Of a DNA stretch of 64,000 nucleotides, positions 19,867-32,460 are shown piece after piece. The DNA is taken from positions 829,038,073 to 829,102,072 of the forward strand of contig OX422207.1 of assembly GCA_949130495.1 (NCBI GenBank), given 5' to 3'. The notes below the pieces were generated by a model. The model did not search any database. It was not told the DNA's origin and saw nothing but the letters and a program-made list of their open reading frames with translations. The position numbers and the translations under genes are program-made. The DNA comes from Sambucus nigra (lineage: Eukaryota > Streptophyta > Magnoliopsida > Dipsacales > Adoxaceae). The stretch's first letter is position 1; every line of letters starts with the position of its first letter.

Positions 19867-21547
19867 ATGGCTTCCTTATCCAAGGCATCCTCATCCAAGG
19901 TAACTAATTCAACTCTATTAAATTGATTTCAAATCTTATTTAGTGTTCTTAGTATGAAAGTAGGGTTAAATGGAGTGTTGTAAAAATCCACATATGCTGC
20001 ATGAAGCTCCATATTTTCTCATTGTTTATGATATGAATCCAACAAATACAACTTGTTTATGTTGCTTTGATGATTCAGTTGTATTTGTTGGGGTTGTTTC
20101 ACATTCAAAATGCCATTTTCACCCTACTTTCCATACATTGCACACAAAGTGTTCGATAAAATGCCTCTGTGGAGATTTTGTACGCTAATGCTCTATCTTC
20201 GCACCTTTTATCGCACATTCATGTTGAATTGTCCTTGTTTGAGTGTGGTGTGCGTCGGTTATGTCTACTCGACCAATTTTTCCCAACGCGCACCCTCCGA
20301 ACCTAGTTTCCCCAAATTTCACGATTACTTTGATTTTATGCATTGCACTTATGGTGTGTGTATTGAATTAATGTTTTGTAGGTTCCTAATGTAACCAAGC
20401 CATCATCCAGTGTTGTTACTGGATGGGGAGGGGCAGGTTTTGAAACTTTTCGTTCCAAGGATGAGAGGGAGTGGTATCGGGCCATGTTCAAAACCAGTCG
20501 CCCGATTGCTATTGAGAAGGAAGTGACTTTAGATGAGATGCCGGCTTCTGTAAGACGATATTTAGCCAAATTCAATTGGGAGGCCCATCTGGCCATGAGA
20601 GGGGAGGTCAACGAGGACCGCGTGCGTCGTTTTTATGCTTCATTAGTATCTATGCGCGGCGGCACGCATGAAGCGTATGTGAGCGGGATGTGGATTACTA
20701 TTTCTAAGCCCATCTTGGATGCACACCTTAGCGGGGCTTCTAACCCCGAGATCTATCATTACCCGGTCCTTGCAGATGCGCCTCAACTTCCACAAGAGTT
20801 ACTTATTGCGCGTCTCGCACCCGACAAGATTTGGGCGGGGGAGACTTTCCCCACTTCGGGCATGCCCGATGTACATCGTATCATCCATCTCATCACCGTT
20901 AATTCCATCATTCGAACTCAGACTAAAGCTGTCCTCCATTACAAGCAAGCCCTCTTCTTATATAGTCTTTTAGGGGATAAAATGGTCATTAGTCTTCCCG
21001 CCCTCATGTTGCATCAAATAGTGAACGCTGCCTATAGCGAGAAGGTAACCACAACTCTTCCTTATACGCGACTGATTTCCCGGATTTGCAAGGATGCCGA
21101 GTGTGAGGTGTTGGGAAGCGACAAGATACCTAGGCTGCCCAAGGTGTTTAATGATAAGATCATTGCTAAAATCTTGGAGCAGGATTATTGGGAGAGGAGG
21201 AAAAAGCGTATCTTAGATGCTCCTGATGCTCCAGATGCCCTATGCCTGATATTCCGAAAGTGCCTCATCCAGTCCCAACTCCTGTTGACCCCATTACATA
21301 TCTTGGGCTGCGGATGGATGAGTTGCAGGCTGATTTTACCGAGTTTTGGAGCATCTATATGACAAACTTCGCATCGTTCCGGGCTGACTATCAGCGAGAT
21401 ACTTCCATGATTGCCCGGGCACAGATGGATTTGTTTGCTCTTATTTGTGGGGGCGAGGCTGCCGTGCCTCCGTACCTTCATGATCCCTACGACCCTCATG
21501 ACCCCAATGCACCCGAACACTCGAGCCGCCATCCGGACCATATGTAG
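19867..21547 (+). pseudogene. Spliced env-like gene of Athila (frameshifted)
   Basis: Exon 1 is 11 codons (19867-19899, MASLSKASSSK). A 482-bp intron follows with a canonical donor (AAG|GTAACT) and acceptor (TTTTGTAG|GTT, 20380-20381). Exon 2 starts at 20382 in phase and joins the long open frame without a stop. Exon 2 contains DEREWYRAMF, MPASVRRYLAKFNWEAHL, DRVRRFYASLV and HEAYVSGMWITIS, a string I associate with the putative plant transposon protein domain found in Athila third genes. Near 21236-21242 a frameshift moves the C-terminal part (LRMDELQADFTEFW, then Asp/Pro-rich) to another frame ending at 21547. The role of this protein is unknown; the historical name env-like implies nothing proven. 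No clear transmembrane segment is seen. Confidence 0.7.
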
Positions 21548-23350
21548 GGCGCTGTCATCCCGCTTTATCTGCTGCAGACTTTTGGGTTTGTAACATTTTA
21601 GTTGTGTATTGGTGTGGGGAAGAGAGAGTACATTTAGTGTATTTTCTAATTTTGGTTTTTGTGCCCCATGTATACAACTTGTGATTATTAATGAAATTAC
21701 TCATTTTCATTTTCATATTTGTTCTTGTATATATCTCTTTTGTATATATTGTTGTTTTTGGTACTAACATGTAATAGACATGCCGTTGCACGTTTCTCGA
21801 GTTACTCCTTACGGGGTAACTACTTTCTAACCCTTTTCCCCTTTTTATCCCTACTAACATTGGGGATAATGTTTCATTCAAGTTAGGGGGTATGGATTAC
21901 ATTTGTGATACCGGTTATCATGTTAGTATTTATTTAAAAAAAATAATAATAAAAAAAATAAAAATAAAATCTTTCTCTCTCTCATATCTACTATGATTAC
22001 TTATATGATCGGCTTATCCTATTGTATAGCTATGAAGCATGCTTCGAGTTATTGATTTATTAGCCTTTAGCCCGTTATTGTTTGCACTGTGAATAGCATC
22101 ATAAAATTAAACTGTGAGGCTTTGAGCATGTACACAAATAATTATTTATGATTTGGTTTAAAGCGTTTCAAATTCGTTATTTTAAGGCGCATGCTATACC
22201 CTTACAAAAGTGAAAATTGAGACTTATCGTCATTTGTGAGCTTATACATCCACTCTATCTCTTTCTTGTCAATGAACTCGTTGTCAATCTCATTTTCTTT
22301 TCATTTGATTGCATATTAATTGATTTTTCACTTGAGCATGATTTTCAATGGTGTTGAGTCCCGCGAATCACATGAAACTTTAGGAAATGATTATAGGCCC
22401 TCGTTGTTGTTTAACCCATATGACCTTAACCTTACCCCTTAAATGTTTTCCCTAGTCAACCCCCTTGAGCCTTATTATTCCTTTCGTTTCGTCCCCAAAT
22501 CCCTTGTCCAACTCCACATTGGAGTCCTAAACCCTTATTTACTCCTCCCATACCTTGAATGGGGATTGTTCCCGGGATTGAATGATGTTGTTTATATGTA
22601 TTGCAATCAAGCTATGAGTGGTAAAAAGAAAAAAAGAAAGAAAAGAAACATAGAATAAAATGGGTCCTAGTTGATTCCCATTTCACCATGTGCATGAAAA
22701 TCAAAGTCTCACTCTCATGAATACCTTGCTTTTGGAATTTGATTTCGATTCCTAAATTGCCCATTAAATCCATTATCCCGCGCGTTATTCCCGAATCTCC
22801 TTTGATCCTACACACATCCCTTTCTTTTCCTAACCCTAACCTAGCCTAAATTCTATACCCTAAAGGTCCTATTTGAATCTAGGGTGATGTGATTCAAAGG
22901 TCGAACATTAGCGATAATCTGTTTAAATGCTTTTCTCTTGGTTAATATGCGATATCTTTTCATGAGATTGTATTTTCACATTTATATTGCGTTCTTCATT
23001 GATGACATGTGTGTGGCCTAGTTTCCCTTTACAATTACTCTTTATGCCCGCATGTCCCGTGTGTGTTACATCCCATTTCTGAGTGTTTCATTTGTTGAGT
23101 GTAACAACCGGAGAGAACTTGAGTATGCATGCCTTAGCATTTATATGGATTTTGAAAGTTTTACCAAATCTAAATTACCACACGTGTCCGCTTATTTCGC
23201 ATTTCCATGGTTTCGATTTTTATTGAAGTTATTTGTTTAATGCCGATAATTGCCGTCTTTTGGGTGAGCTTTGTTCACTTTGTTGATAGATTGTGCTTCT
23301 TAGATATTTGTTGAGCTACGCATTGGTTTTTGCCGTATCGTAGTATGAGT
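21548..23350 (+). other. Athila 3' untranslated region, LTR absent
   Basis: No gene. AAGTTAGGGGGTATGG (about 21878) after the env-like gene is a purine-rich, polypurine-tract-like motif. An A-rich run follows (about 21934-21968), then long pyrimidine-rich sequence typical of the 3' region of Athila elements. Open frames here (for example 22443-22658) are short and unrecognised. Nothing resembling the 5' LTR (TGTATTTTATACC, the dyads) occurs before the unit ends, so the element is truncated on this side. Confidence 0.6.
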
Positions 23351-23841
23351 TGATTTGATGTTTGTGGGTGTCATCCCTCTAGTGTCTCGGTATCCACAAA
23401 AAGCTAAAATCAGTCTCCAATCCAAACTTGTGCGGATATCCACTGCACCCAACCAGGGATGAATGTATGAAAGGATGTGTTTAGTGTTTTTGGTTCTTAA
23501 AAAATGATCAAAAGATCATATAAAATTGTTGGATACTTTTATGAAAAAGGATATGAATTTTCTCTTCAAGTTCAAGAAGTGTTCAAGTGTCAATTTTCAT
23601 GCTTTGTTCAGTTACATAAGTGAAAGAAATGGACCAAGGAAGGTATGGACAGAAATTGCACGAAAATTAGGAATTTTCAAAAAAAGTGATTGGTGGTATG
23701 AACAACTTAACAGTCTCATTCAAAAGACATCATTAGAATGAGCTTACTAACGAGAATTTAGACAAAGATGTAAGGGAAGTCATTGGAAAATCAAATGAAC
23801 ATACTCGTCCAAAAGACATTGTTTGAATGAGACTTCGAATG
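23351..23841. other. Unrecognised segment at the probable unit junction
   Basis: After about 23350 the sequence no longer looks like Athila 3' region. It holds a small perfect hairpin ATGATCAAAAGATCAT (about 23504-23519) and a 71-codon plus-strand frame (23526-23741) with residues such as PRKVWTEIARKLGIF that I cannot assign. This zone is the best candidate for the join between the right end of one unit and the left end of the next. Confidence 0.4.
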
Positions 23842-23905
23842 ACAATTCAGACAAATCCCTGAGAGAAGTTGTTCGAACATACTCGTTTGAACATGCTCAT
23901 TCGAA
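23715..23905. repeat. Degenerate 78-89-bp tandem repeat across the copy 1/2 boundary
   Basis: CTC(A/G)T(T/C)CAAAAGACAT...GAATGAG starts at 23715 and 23804, and a third partial unit (CTCGTTTGAACATGCTCATTCGAAC) at 23882; each is preceded or followed by GAACATACTCGT. The window's first 60 bases are the equivalent of 23842-23901. Confidence 0.5.
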
Positions 23906-26364
23906 CTACCTAGGGAATTTTGCAAAATAAAATTTTATTTTAAATGACTTAAATTGATTTGAAAATTCAAACAAAAAGCATTTATCAAAATTAAAATTGT
24001 CTCCAATAACATAGAAAAGAACCGGGTTATGTACCTTTAGAAAAAAGAGCAATTCTAATCGGTCTGATGAGTGATGAAAGCCCAAATGCTCAAAATCTTC
24101 ATCAATGATAGATGTATGACACACAATTACACTAAATGTTTTATCCAATGGAATTATTCATTAGTACATATGGACACAATTGGAAATTTGTCCTTATATA
24201 TATATATATATATATTATGTAAGTTAGGGTTTTAATATACATACTAATTATTAAGCATTAGAGAGGGAGATGAACAATACTATTCACATTTTTATGAAGG
24301 GATGTAGAAAGAGATAGACGCATCTCAATCAAAACACCAAGTATTCATCTCCAAGAGTGTCCACACACATAGTCAGCTTTGGTAAGATCATATACTAGAA
24401 GATCTAAGGCTTTAGGTATGTTTTCAAAAGGTTTCGGAGGATGAGGAAAGACAACCCTTTCATTTTATTCAACTTTATTTCTCATCATTCTGATCATCTG
24501 TAAGATCTGCAAATGTATGTGATTTAAAACCCTAGGTTTTATTCTCCACATATTAATGCAGGATCATTCAAAGTTTTGGGGATTTTTTCAATATCAATCC
24601 CCAAAAATTGTTATCAAATCCCTAATTGTAGATTGATTGTGTTTTATAAAGCTCCATACTGTCCACCATTAAAGCTTAGGTTTCATGTTAGAAAATATGC
24701 GCATGGACGTGTGTATCTTGTACTAACTTGGTTTTACAGGATATTAATGATTTTATCCCTTACATCATGGTCACATTAATTTATTTTTATTTGAATGGAT
24801 CCTATGATGGTTTATCCATAGTTACATTTTCTCTTAGATTCAATTTTGTTGTAACGATTGGGGTTTTATATTTATTTCATTTAATAGTTTAATGGAGGAT
24901 TTTGAGAGGGGGTGCAATTTTTATTTTCCTACTTTTTATTGAGTTTGGTTATGGAGAAAATCCATGTAGTTTTGATCAAGTTGAATGTCCATTTAAAGTT
25001 TTTCATAAGGTTGTAATATAAAGATGAAAGAAGAAAGAAAGAAAGAAAGAAAGAAGACAAGAAAAATAAAGCATAAGGCACAATGGGAAAAGGCAGGAAA
25101 ACCTCTAGAGTGGCCTGACCAAACCACAATAGCAGTGGTCAAATATGACATAGAGGTTATGACACTGCAATGACTTGGTTGGAATGTGGTTGTGACCCTC
25201 TGTGGTGCGGTGGTGGGTGGTTTCTTCAGGGGCATGCTTTTTTAATTTTTTTGCTACAGCAAGAACTCTTTTTTCTTCAAGGGTTCTTCTACAACAAGTA
25301 CTCTTATTTAAGAACATTAATACTTAAGGAGTTTACTAATAGTGAAAGTTTAAGAAACTGTGGAAAGGGACTTTGGGTCCTTTTTTTATATCTATTTACA
25401 TGTATTTTTATTTTCATATATTTCTCAGTTAATTGTTGCATAATTTTATGTGCTAATTAATATATTGTGGATACCCAATTATATGGACACCATGATTTTT
25501 AATTTTGAGACTGACATAGATCATGTTTTTTCTTCGAAAATATATTTTATTTATTCTTTTTTAAATTCAAATTAATCAGGTAATTAATTTAAAGATACCA
25601 ATTAAATTGTGATCTCCGAGTTTTATATTACTTTTAAAATTGGTATTATGTTTGAAAACTTAAAATAGTGAGATTGGGTAATTTATTTTATACAGTTAAA
25701 TTGGGAACCATGGCTTTAATTCTGGCCTTTACAATTGAATGAATTATTTTCAAATACCTCCTGTTTAAAATATTAAGTGGAAGAGGAATTTCAATATAAA
25801 ACCCGAGATCTCTATTAGAGTTTTACGAACGTGATGTGATAAATTCCTTGCGTCAATCCCCACCAGATGGAATTAATCACGACATCTAATATTTTTCGGA
25901 CTTTTAAGTGACAATCATAAAATCCTAATATGAGTGAGTTCAATCCTCCCAATGAGGAATTTCTACCCCGAGAAGATTCAAATGCGAAACATAATTAATG
26001 ATACCCCTCACAACAGTCACTGTCATTAATTGTGAGACCAAAATTCGTCGGCTATCTAATTAAGTTAGGCATAAGCTTCCCGATCTGTCTATACTCTATA
26101 TAAAATTATTGGAATATGAAACTCTTTTTAGTTCAAGGAGAGGCAAATTAATCTCGTAACAAGAAATATCACTTTATAAGAGAATTAGGATGCTCTATGG
26201 GATTAGTTCTTAATTGGCGATAGAGGGAAGCCAAATTAAAATTTAATTGAAGTTAATTCTCATATATTTAATTTGAAATCAATTTATTTTTTAAATAAAG
26301 ATTCTATAGTTTCAAAATGGGCTAAAAATTTAACCCACTTGCTTCCATTTTAAAGGGAAAGAAA
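23842..26364. other. Gene-free left part of copy 2
   Basis: I see no difference from 1-2523; (TA)10 at 24195-24215 and GAAA tract at 25025-25056. Confidence 0.6.
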
Positions 26365-27886
26365 CCTAGACAATTTCTTAACTACTGAGGATTATATGCT
26401 TATCTTAACTGAACCATGCCTTATCAAGATTGATGGGGGGATCCGAAGAGTATGTTTGGGTTTTATCAGAAGTGGCAGAAAGATGATAAGATGGATCGTT
26501 ACTACATATTGGCTTTTATGACCTATGTGTTACAACACCTTCATTATTATATGTCACGTGCTTATGAAATGATTTTGAATCCCAAGGATAAGTTTGAGTA
26601 TCATAAAGATGCCACAAGGTTTAATAATATGGAAAGGATGGTTAACACATAAATGGCTGATGGTACTCCCATTTGAGACTATGTTCAAAAGATGATGTCC
26701 ACATTAGGCGAACTGGAGGCCCATGGAACTGAAATCGATGGGGAATCCTATCGATTTTGTGTTCCAATCACTCTTGGAGTCCTTTAAGCGATTTCAATTA
26801 AGCTATTATATGAACAAATTTTATTTCTCTTTATCACAACTACTTAAAGAACTCGCGACTGTGGAGAATATCACCAAATAAAAGGGAGTTATTCATGATG
26901 TTGAGAAAGGTACATCTTCTTATGCCCCGAAAGCAAAGGACAAGAAGAATAAGAAAAAAGGGAAAGTCTTAGAGATAACCCATGGTAGTTAAAACTGCAA
27001 TTAATCCTCGGGTAATAGGTAAACAACTGACATACAATTATTATATCTGCAAGCAGCCAGGATAATAGAATAATCAATTCATTGTCTAGTTGGGAAAGAA
27101 GAATGGAAACAATAATTTTTCTTTAGTCATTGAGACATATTTTTTGGTGCACTCTACTCGTACATAGTTTATAGATTTGAAATCCACTAATCATGTTTAT
27201 ATTTCTTTACAGGGGTTACAGATAACTAGGTAGCTCAATGAAGGATAAATGTTTATATATATATGCGGGATCACATTAAGGCATTATTTATAGTAGTGGG
27301 AAATTTAGTTTTAAATTTTGATAAAGATAAAAGGTTAATATTAGTCGATTGTTTTAATGTTCCAATTACTAGAAGAGATTGAATTTTGGTTTCTAAGTTA
27401 GTTAGGAATGGATATTTAGTTTATTTTAATAAAAAAATTATAAAAAATGTGTGATTCTTTTTTTGTTTTCTGTCATACGGAAAAATGATCTCTATGTTAT
27501 AAATCTTGTCTCGTCATTAATGCTAAATATTGAAACGAGTAACTTAAATGGAAATGACGTAAACAAAAAGAAACCTTATAATTTGAACCACACGTATCTT
27601 TGGCACTAGCGCTAAATTCATATTAATATAAAAATTATTAAAATAATCGTTTTATATCGGCAATTGAGCTCCTTGGAGGAGGCACTTTCAGTTTATGAGT
27701 CTTGTTTAGAAGGTAAAATGACTAAGAGGCCCTTTATGGCTAAAGGCTATAGAGCCGAAAATGTGTTGGAATTGGTCCACTATGATCTGTGTGGGCCTAT
27801 GATAATCCGAGAAAGGTGGTTACGATTACCCCATCATGCTAACTAGTGTATTACTCAATATTTTGACTTACTTAGCTTACGCATAA
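26365..27886 (+). pseudogene. Copia-B relic, copy 2
   Basis: Same frames and lesions as 2524-4045; gag stretch 26452-26652 and integrase-start stretch 27664-27846 are unchanged. Confidence 0.8.
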
Positions 27887-27895
27887 CTATGGCCA

Positions 27896-28641
27896 TCAGG
27901 GTCAGATTCCACTGACGCGGTCTACCCTCGAGAACGAGATGGGAGGGAAAGTCCTGGAGGAGTCTTTCTTTCTTACCTCACATGCGCGTGTGAGTGATTC
28001 GAGGATACGGGGTTCCTCTTTCTGCCACTCATGCGAGTGTCTTCGAGGTTTACCTCGAATATAAATTTGGTCATCGTGGGATAACGCGAAGGAATGGAGT
28101 TGATAGCTTATTTTTCTCAAAATAGGAAAAATAATGTAGCCGCCTCGAGAGAATGACACCAAGGTCATACCGATACATATGAAACCAAGTGAATCGAAGG
28201 TCCGGGGACTAAGTTACGGAATGGAAAGTTGTTAGGCACCCATTTTTCCCTTTGGGTCTCTCCTGGGCTATGTTGATTTTCTCCTTTTCTCCAAAGCATG
28301 AGGTGTGTGTACATATGTGTAATATAAATAATGAGAGATGGGAATCATTCGACTCTTGTCATAGGAAAGATGGAGCAAAATCATCCAAAGGAGTGAACCC
28401 AAAAATAACATAAACGTATGATGTGGGTGTTCGATGAATCATAAATCGCTATGAACAAGAGAATGTACATGTCAGAGGAGACACAAATATAAAGGATCTC
28501 AAGACTCACAAAATAGATATAATATGATATAAAAGCATAAACTGGAAAGGGAGGACTCGAATCCCAGGATTGGCCCGGGACGCCTACGTAACCTAAGGAG
28601 GATCAAAGTCCACATAGTTAAAATAGTTATAGGGGTGGGGT
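27896..28641. other. Unclassified hairpin relic, copy 2
   Basis: Identical as far as I can see to 4055-4800; perfect 8-bp-arm hairpin at 28042-28059. Confidence 0.3.
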
Positions 28642-29160
28642 TCAACCCATAAACCAAAATTTAGGACTCCTGTTAGAGTTCTTTTGAAGAAAATGTCTTC
28701 AAGTGTGAAAGTATGAGAAAATGAGGAAGTATTACTTTTGGAATTTACAAGTAAACCCTATTTTTTTTTGTCTATTTAGGTTTTTATGAAAATAAATTGT
28801 GTGAATACTAATAATAAAAATGGATATTAGTTGATGTGAGGAAATGAAGCAAGATTAAAAGATATCACAAAATGAGAAGAAAGTGAATAAATAACACTAT
28901 ATGAATAATTTAGAAATGAGTGAGGAATGGACCTCTTAGAAGACTTTTGTTGCTGAATTTGGAAGGTATGTAAGTTGATTTGTATTTGTATAAGGGTGGT
29001 ATAATAGGATGAGGCAAGTGTACAAATGTGGTAGGAAAGTGACGTGGGAGAATGTTGGAAAATAGGGTGTTTTGGTAATAACAATGCTTTTATTTCGAGA
29101 GAATGTTGAAAAACGTACCACTTATCTTGTTTAATTTAAGATTAAACAGATAAAATGGCT
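28642..29160. other. AT-rich spacer, copy 2
   Basis: Counterpart of 4801-5319; nothing recognised. Confidence 0.5.
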
Positions 29161-30321
29161 CCGAAGAGTTTTTGGTGAAGAAACTCTTTAATCAAAATAA
29201 ACAGCTAACACAAGATGTGTATAAAAGATTATACGAACGAGTTATTTAAGGTATAGGTGTACCAATTTTGAAAAACAAAACTTATATAGGTTCTAAATCA
29301 GCACAACCTCAAGAAGGTGATGAGAGGAAGAGTAAGCATGAAAGAACACAAGATTTTAATGTGGTAAAATCCTACCCAATTGGGGAAACATCCACGGAGG
29401 TCTCTACACATCAAAAGCAAAATCCACTCAAATAGAGTTAACAGATTACAAACTATATAACAAACATAACACACAAACAGACCTAAACTAAGTCCAGAAT
29501 TTTTACCAACTCCTTTGGATTATTCTGACTCCTCTGAAGGTTCTCATGTTGAGGTTGTTCTCCTAGATTTGTAACCGCTTCTCCTTTTAGCTTTACGTCG
29601 AATCTAAAGTTAAAAATCTATCTACCGACACTTCTTTAGTGTTTTAGTGTGACAATATGCATGAAACCCACACACACTTATGAAAAACTTGTTTACAATA
29701 TTAATAACAAAAAGTTATAAGTTTAGAAAACTCCGAAATAAACTCGTTGAATGAAACTCTTTTCAAAATAAACACTAGATGTGTTAAAACAGTTTTTCTG
29801 AATATGATCTTTAGACTTGTTAGATTGATTACCTTAGGTTTTTAAAATTCAAAACCTACAATTAAGTCTCAATATGATATTGTTCGCCAAAGTAATTAAG
29901 AACACTAAAGCAAATTAACACGCGATCTTTAACGTGGTAAAAACCTAAAATTAGGGAAACATCCACGACCCCCTTTACGGAGCAAAATAATAAAGTCCAC
30001 TAGAATCACAACCAAGTTACAACCCTAAAGCATGCAACTAAGAATCAAAATACAAGATCAGAAAACGTACCTACCCGAGTTACTCCACTCTTAAAGGAAT
30101 TCTATCTTGATTTGTTCTTCTCCACGCAGCTTCTGTTTTATCCTTGAATCCCGGATTCCAGCAGCTCCACAAACAAAATATCTCACCAAGAACCACAAAT
30201 CCTAAGTGTTCATGTGAGAGTGATAGTGTTTGTGAATGAACTAAATGTGAAAAATGCTTCTCACCCTCTCAATGAATAATATAAGAAAATACCTAAATAT
30301 TTTAAGCCATTTCTATATGCA
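29161..30321. repeat. Diverged 572-bp direct repeats, copy 2
   Basis: Landmarks at 29180/29753 and 29352/29924, unchanged from copy 1. Confidence 0.65.
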
Positions 30322-30740
30322 ATGCAGGTAATTTCAAATGTGCTTTGAACAATATGAGTTCAAGAAATTTTTAGATCTTTCACAAAAAAAATATCTCAAG
30401 TTTTTGTTTCAAACAAAATTTATTTATGTTCACTTGAATTTCACAAAATGTGAAACAATATTTTGAAACAAAAAATTTTAGATCTGAGAATGTACACAAA
30501 AATATCAGAAATCAAATTTCTCAAAACAAATTTGAGATTACAATCTTGGATCAACCAGCAACAACAACCACAAAATAAAATGATCCAAGAGAAAAATAAA
30601 GGACCCTAGAAAAATCTTACAAGTGAACTAAATGGGTTCTTAGGGATATATAGAATTGAAGAGGTCTTCAACACAATCACACCACCAATACCCCAACATC
30701 AAACAAACCCCCAATGTATTTAACTCTCAAGTGGGTCTAC
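30322..30740. other. Stem-loop cluster, copy 2
   Basis: Nested arms at 30401-30413 and 30462-30474 with the inner hairpin at 30439-30455, all intact. Confidence 0.6.
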
Positions 30741-31937
30741 TGTTTGGATTTTTAGTCAATAAAAGAATGTGGGTATATGTGTGTGGAATAAACTGAATAA
30801 AGATTGAAAGGGAAGGTTTGGTAAGTGGGTTTCTTCTCTCTCTCGATTTTCTCTCTTGGAGATATAAAGGGGAAGAACCTTTCACTCTGTACTCTCTCGT
30901 TCCGGCGTCGGATGAGAAATCCGGTAATGGAGGTCTGCTCTCTCTCTTCTCGGTTTTCTCCCAGCTCTCTCACTCTTCTCAATTTTTTCACACCGCCGCT
31001 TCTCGCTCTCTCTTTCTAATTTCTCAAACCAACCAAAAAATAAACCCTAAGATAGTTTATATACTCCTCCCAAAAGTCGGTTACAAACCGAGGGCTGCGA
31101 TCTGTGTTCATCAAACAGGATCGAAGGGTCGAGAACTGTTGCATCAAAAAGGCGCTGTCAACTAAGGGTTGTATTTCACGGAAGAAAGACGCGATCTGGT
31201 TGGCCGATTTAAGTTTACACGAATTGAGATCTTTCGGTTTTGAATTGTTGATTAGATCGAGATCAAATGGACGATAACTGTTGCGTCTAACGAATAGCAA
31301 AACCAAGGGATGCGAACTAAGCGAAGAAAGCGCTGAATCTGGGTTGGCTGATATGGGTATCTCATGGATTGAGTGTTGGGAAGCAAAGGACCGTAGATAT
31401 GTCCAAGGGACACGATCGCTCCACGCAACACACTTGAACAAAACAACGAGAAACACAAAACGCATAGCTCTTTTAAAAATCAGCCACAAGATTTTTAACA
31501 TTTGAAAAATTCAATTTGCACCATAAAGGTTTCTCCACAAAAAGGATATTTAGCTTTTAACCTCAAACATCTTTAAAACACAATTTTAATTAATAAAAAA
31601 ATTTATTTCAAATGATTTAAAAAAATATTTTAAATGACTTTTCTTTTAAAAAAAATTTTGACGAGGTCTCAAGCACTTAGAAATTGTGTACACATAAAAA
31701 ACACATATATGCGTAGTGTGTTGTGTGTGTCCTAATGTGGTTCACAAATAGAATACTTACCTTTGAAGTTCATCGAGGTGCTTGGACTGGAATGCCTTTT
31801 TGATGATGCTTTGAATGCCTTTTTCGAGATAGAGTAACGCGTAAAAAAATCTAAAACTATTTTTTCTCGATATCCAAATTAGTTGGAACTCCTATATGGC
31901 ACAGACTCAAGTAAGTCAACCATATAGCGTGTTCTCA
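30741..31937 (-). mobile_element. Candidate copia-A 3' LTR, copy 2
   Basis: Minus-strand TATA candidate at 31056-31063 and telo-box at 31042-31050. Base 31867 is T as in copy 3, so the G at 8026 is the odd one out. Confidence 0.5.
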
Positions 31938-32460
31938 ATCTCCTCCTTTGGATATTGGAGACAAAATTCCCTTGAGTATCCTGAACTCGTGGGTAAAAAT
32001 GAAAAATCCTAGATTTCCTATGCAAAAATCTCTATCTACGCATTCCCATCCTAGAACCGAAAATAAGATAAGAAAATACATTACTCAACTACAATACAGA
32101 CCAATACCCTAACAAATAGGATAAGCTATACGATCGGGTTTGAAAAATGCCTGAAAAGGATAAACACTAAATGGCATATTAGTTGAGTTAGTACCAAAAG
32201 ATATAAATCATGGCACAGGTACTCAAGTTCTTCTCCCCCAATTTTGCTCAAATATACAACGGGGTAAAAAAAATAAGTCACGAGAATATGATATAATGTG
32301 ACAACACAAATAATAACATATGCAAGGGCAGTTACGAGGGTCTCCTACATAAAACAGATATTAGGAGGCGTCTTTTGTCATTTGAGAAACGTCCATGCCC
32401 TAAATCCTCAGAAACCAATTATAAGAATGCAACTACCGAGGATATGAATGAAGTGTTGAA
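31938..32460 (-). other. Copia-A 3' untranslated region, copy 2
   Basis: Polypurine tracts (minus strand) at 31938-31951 and 32228-32245. Confidence 0.5.

Larger units (their letters stand above)
11545..23350 (+). mobile_element. Athila-lineage Ty3/gypsy element, 3' LTR missing
   Basis: Order: 5' LTR, tRNA-Asp primer site, gag with one zinc knuckle, protease, RT, RNase H, integrase without chromodomain, spliced env-like gene, long 3' untranslated region. This order, the primer and the env-like protein are typical of the Athila lineage. It was inserted in plus orientation into copia-A; the five bases before the LTR (TTTAC, 11540-11544) are the candidate target duplication but its partner is absent. 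No second copy of the LTR follows; recognisable element-like sequence fades near 23350. Roughly 11.8 kb remain. Every gene is broken. Confidence 0.88.
1..23841. repeat. Tandem macro-repeat unit, copy 1
   Basis: The sequence from base 1 reappears at 23842 and again at 47683, in the same orientation, with no length change between copies 1 and 2. The window start is an arbitrary phase of the unit, so the true duplication boundary lies elsewhere (most likely about 23350-23900). Against copy 2 I noticed only five substitutions: 8026, 17161, 17488, 17665 and 19421. Seen directly by comparison. Whether the array is genuine or an assembly duplication cannot be decided from sequence alone. Confidence 0.97.

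Noticed and set aside
19970..20394. Small open frames in the pol-env region as genes
   Set aside because: They lie almost wholly in the predicted intron of the env-like gene and have no recognisable motif.
11545..23350. Integrated pararetrovirus (caulimovirus-like) instead of an LTR element
   Set aside because: An LTR, a tRNA-Asp primer site, an integrase with DDE triad and a gag of Athila type are present; no movement protein was seen.
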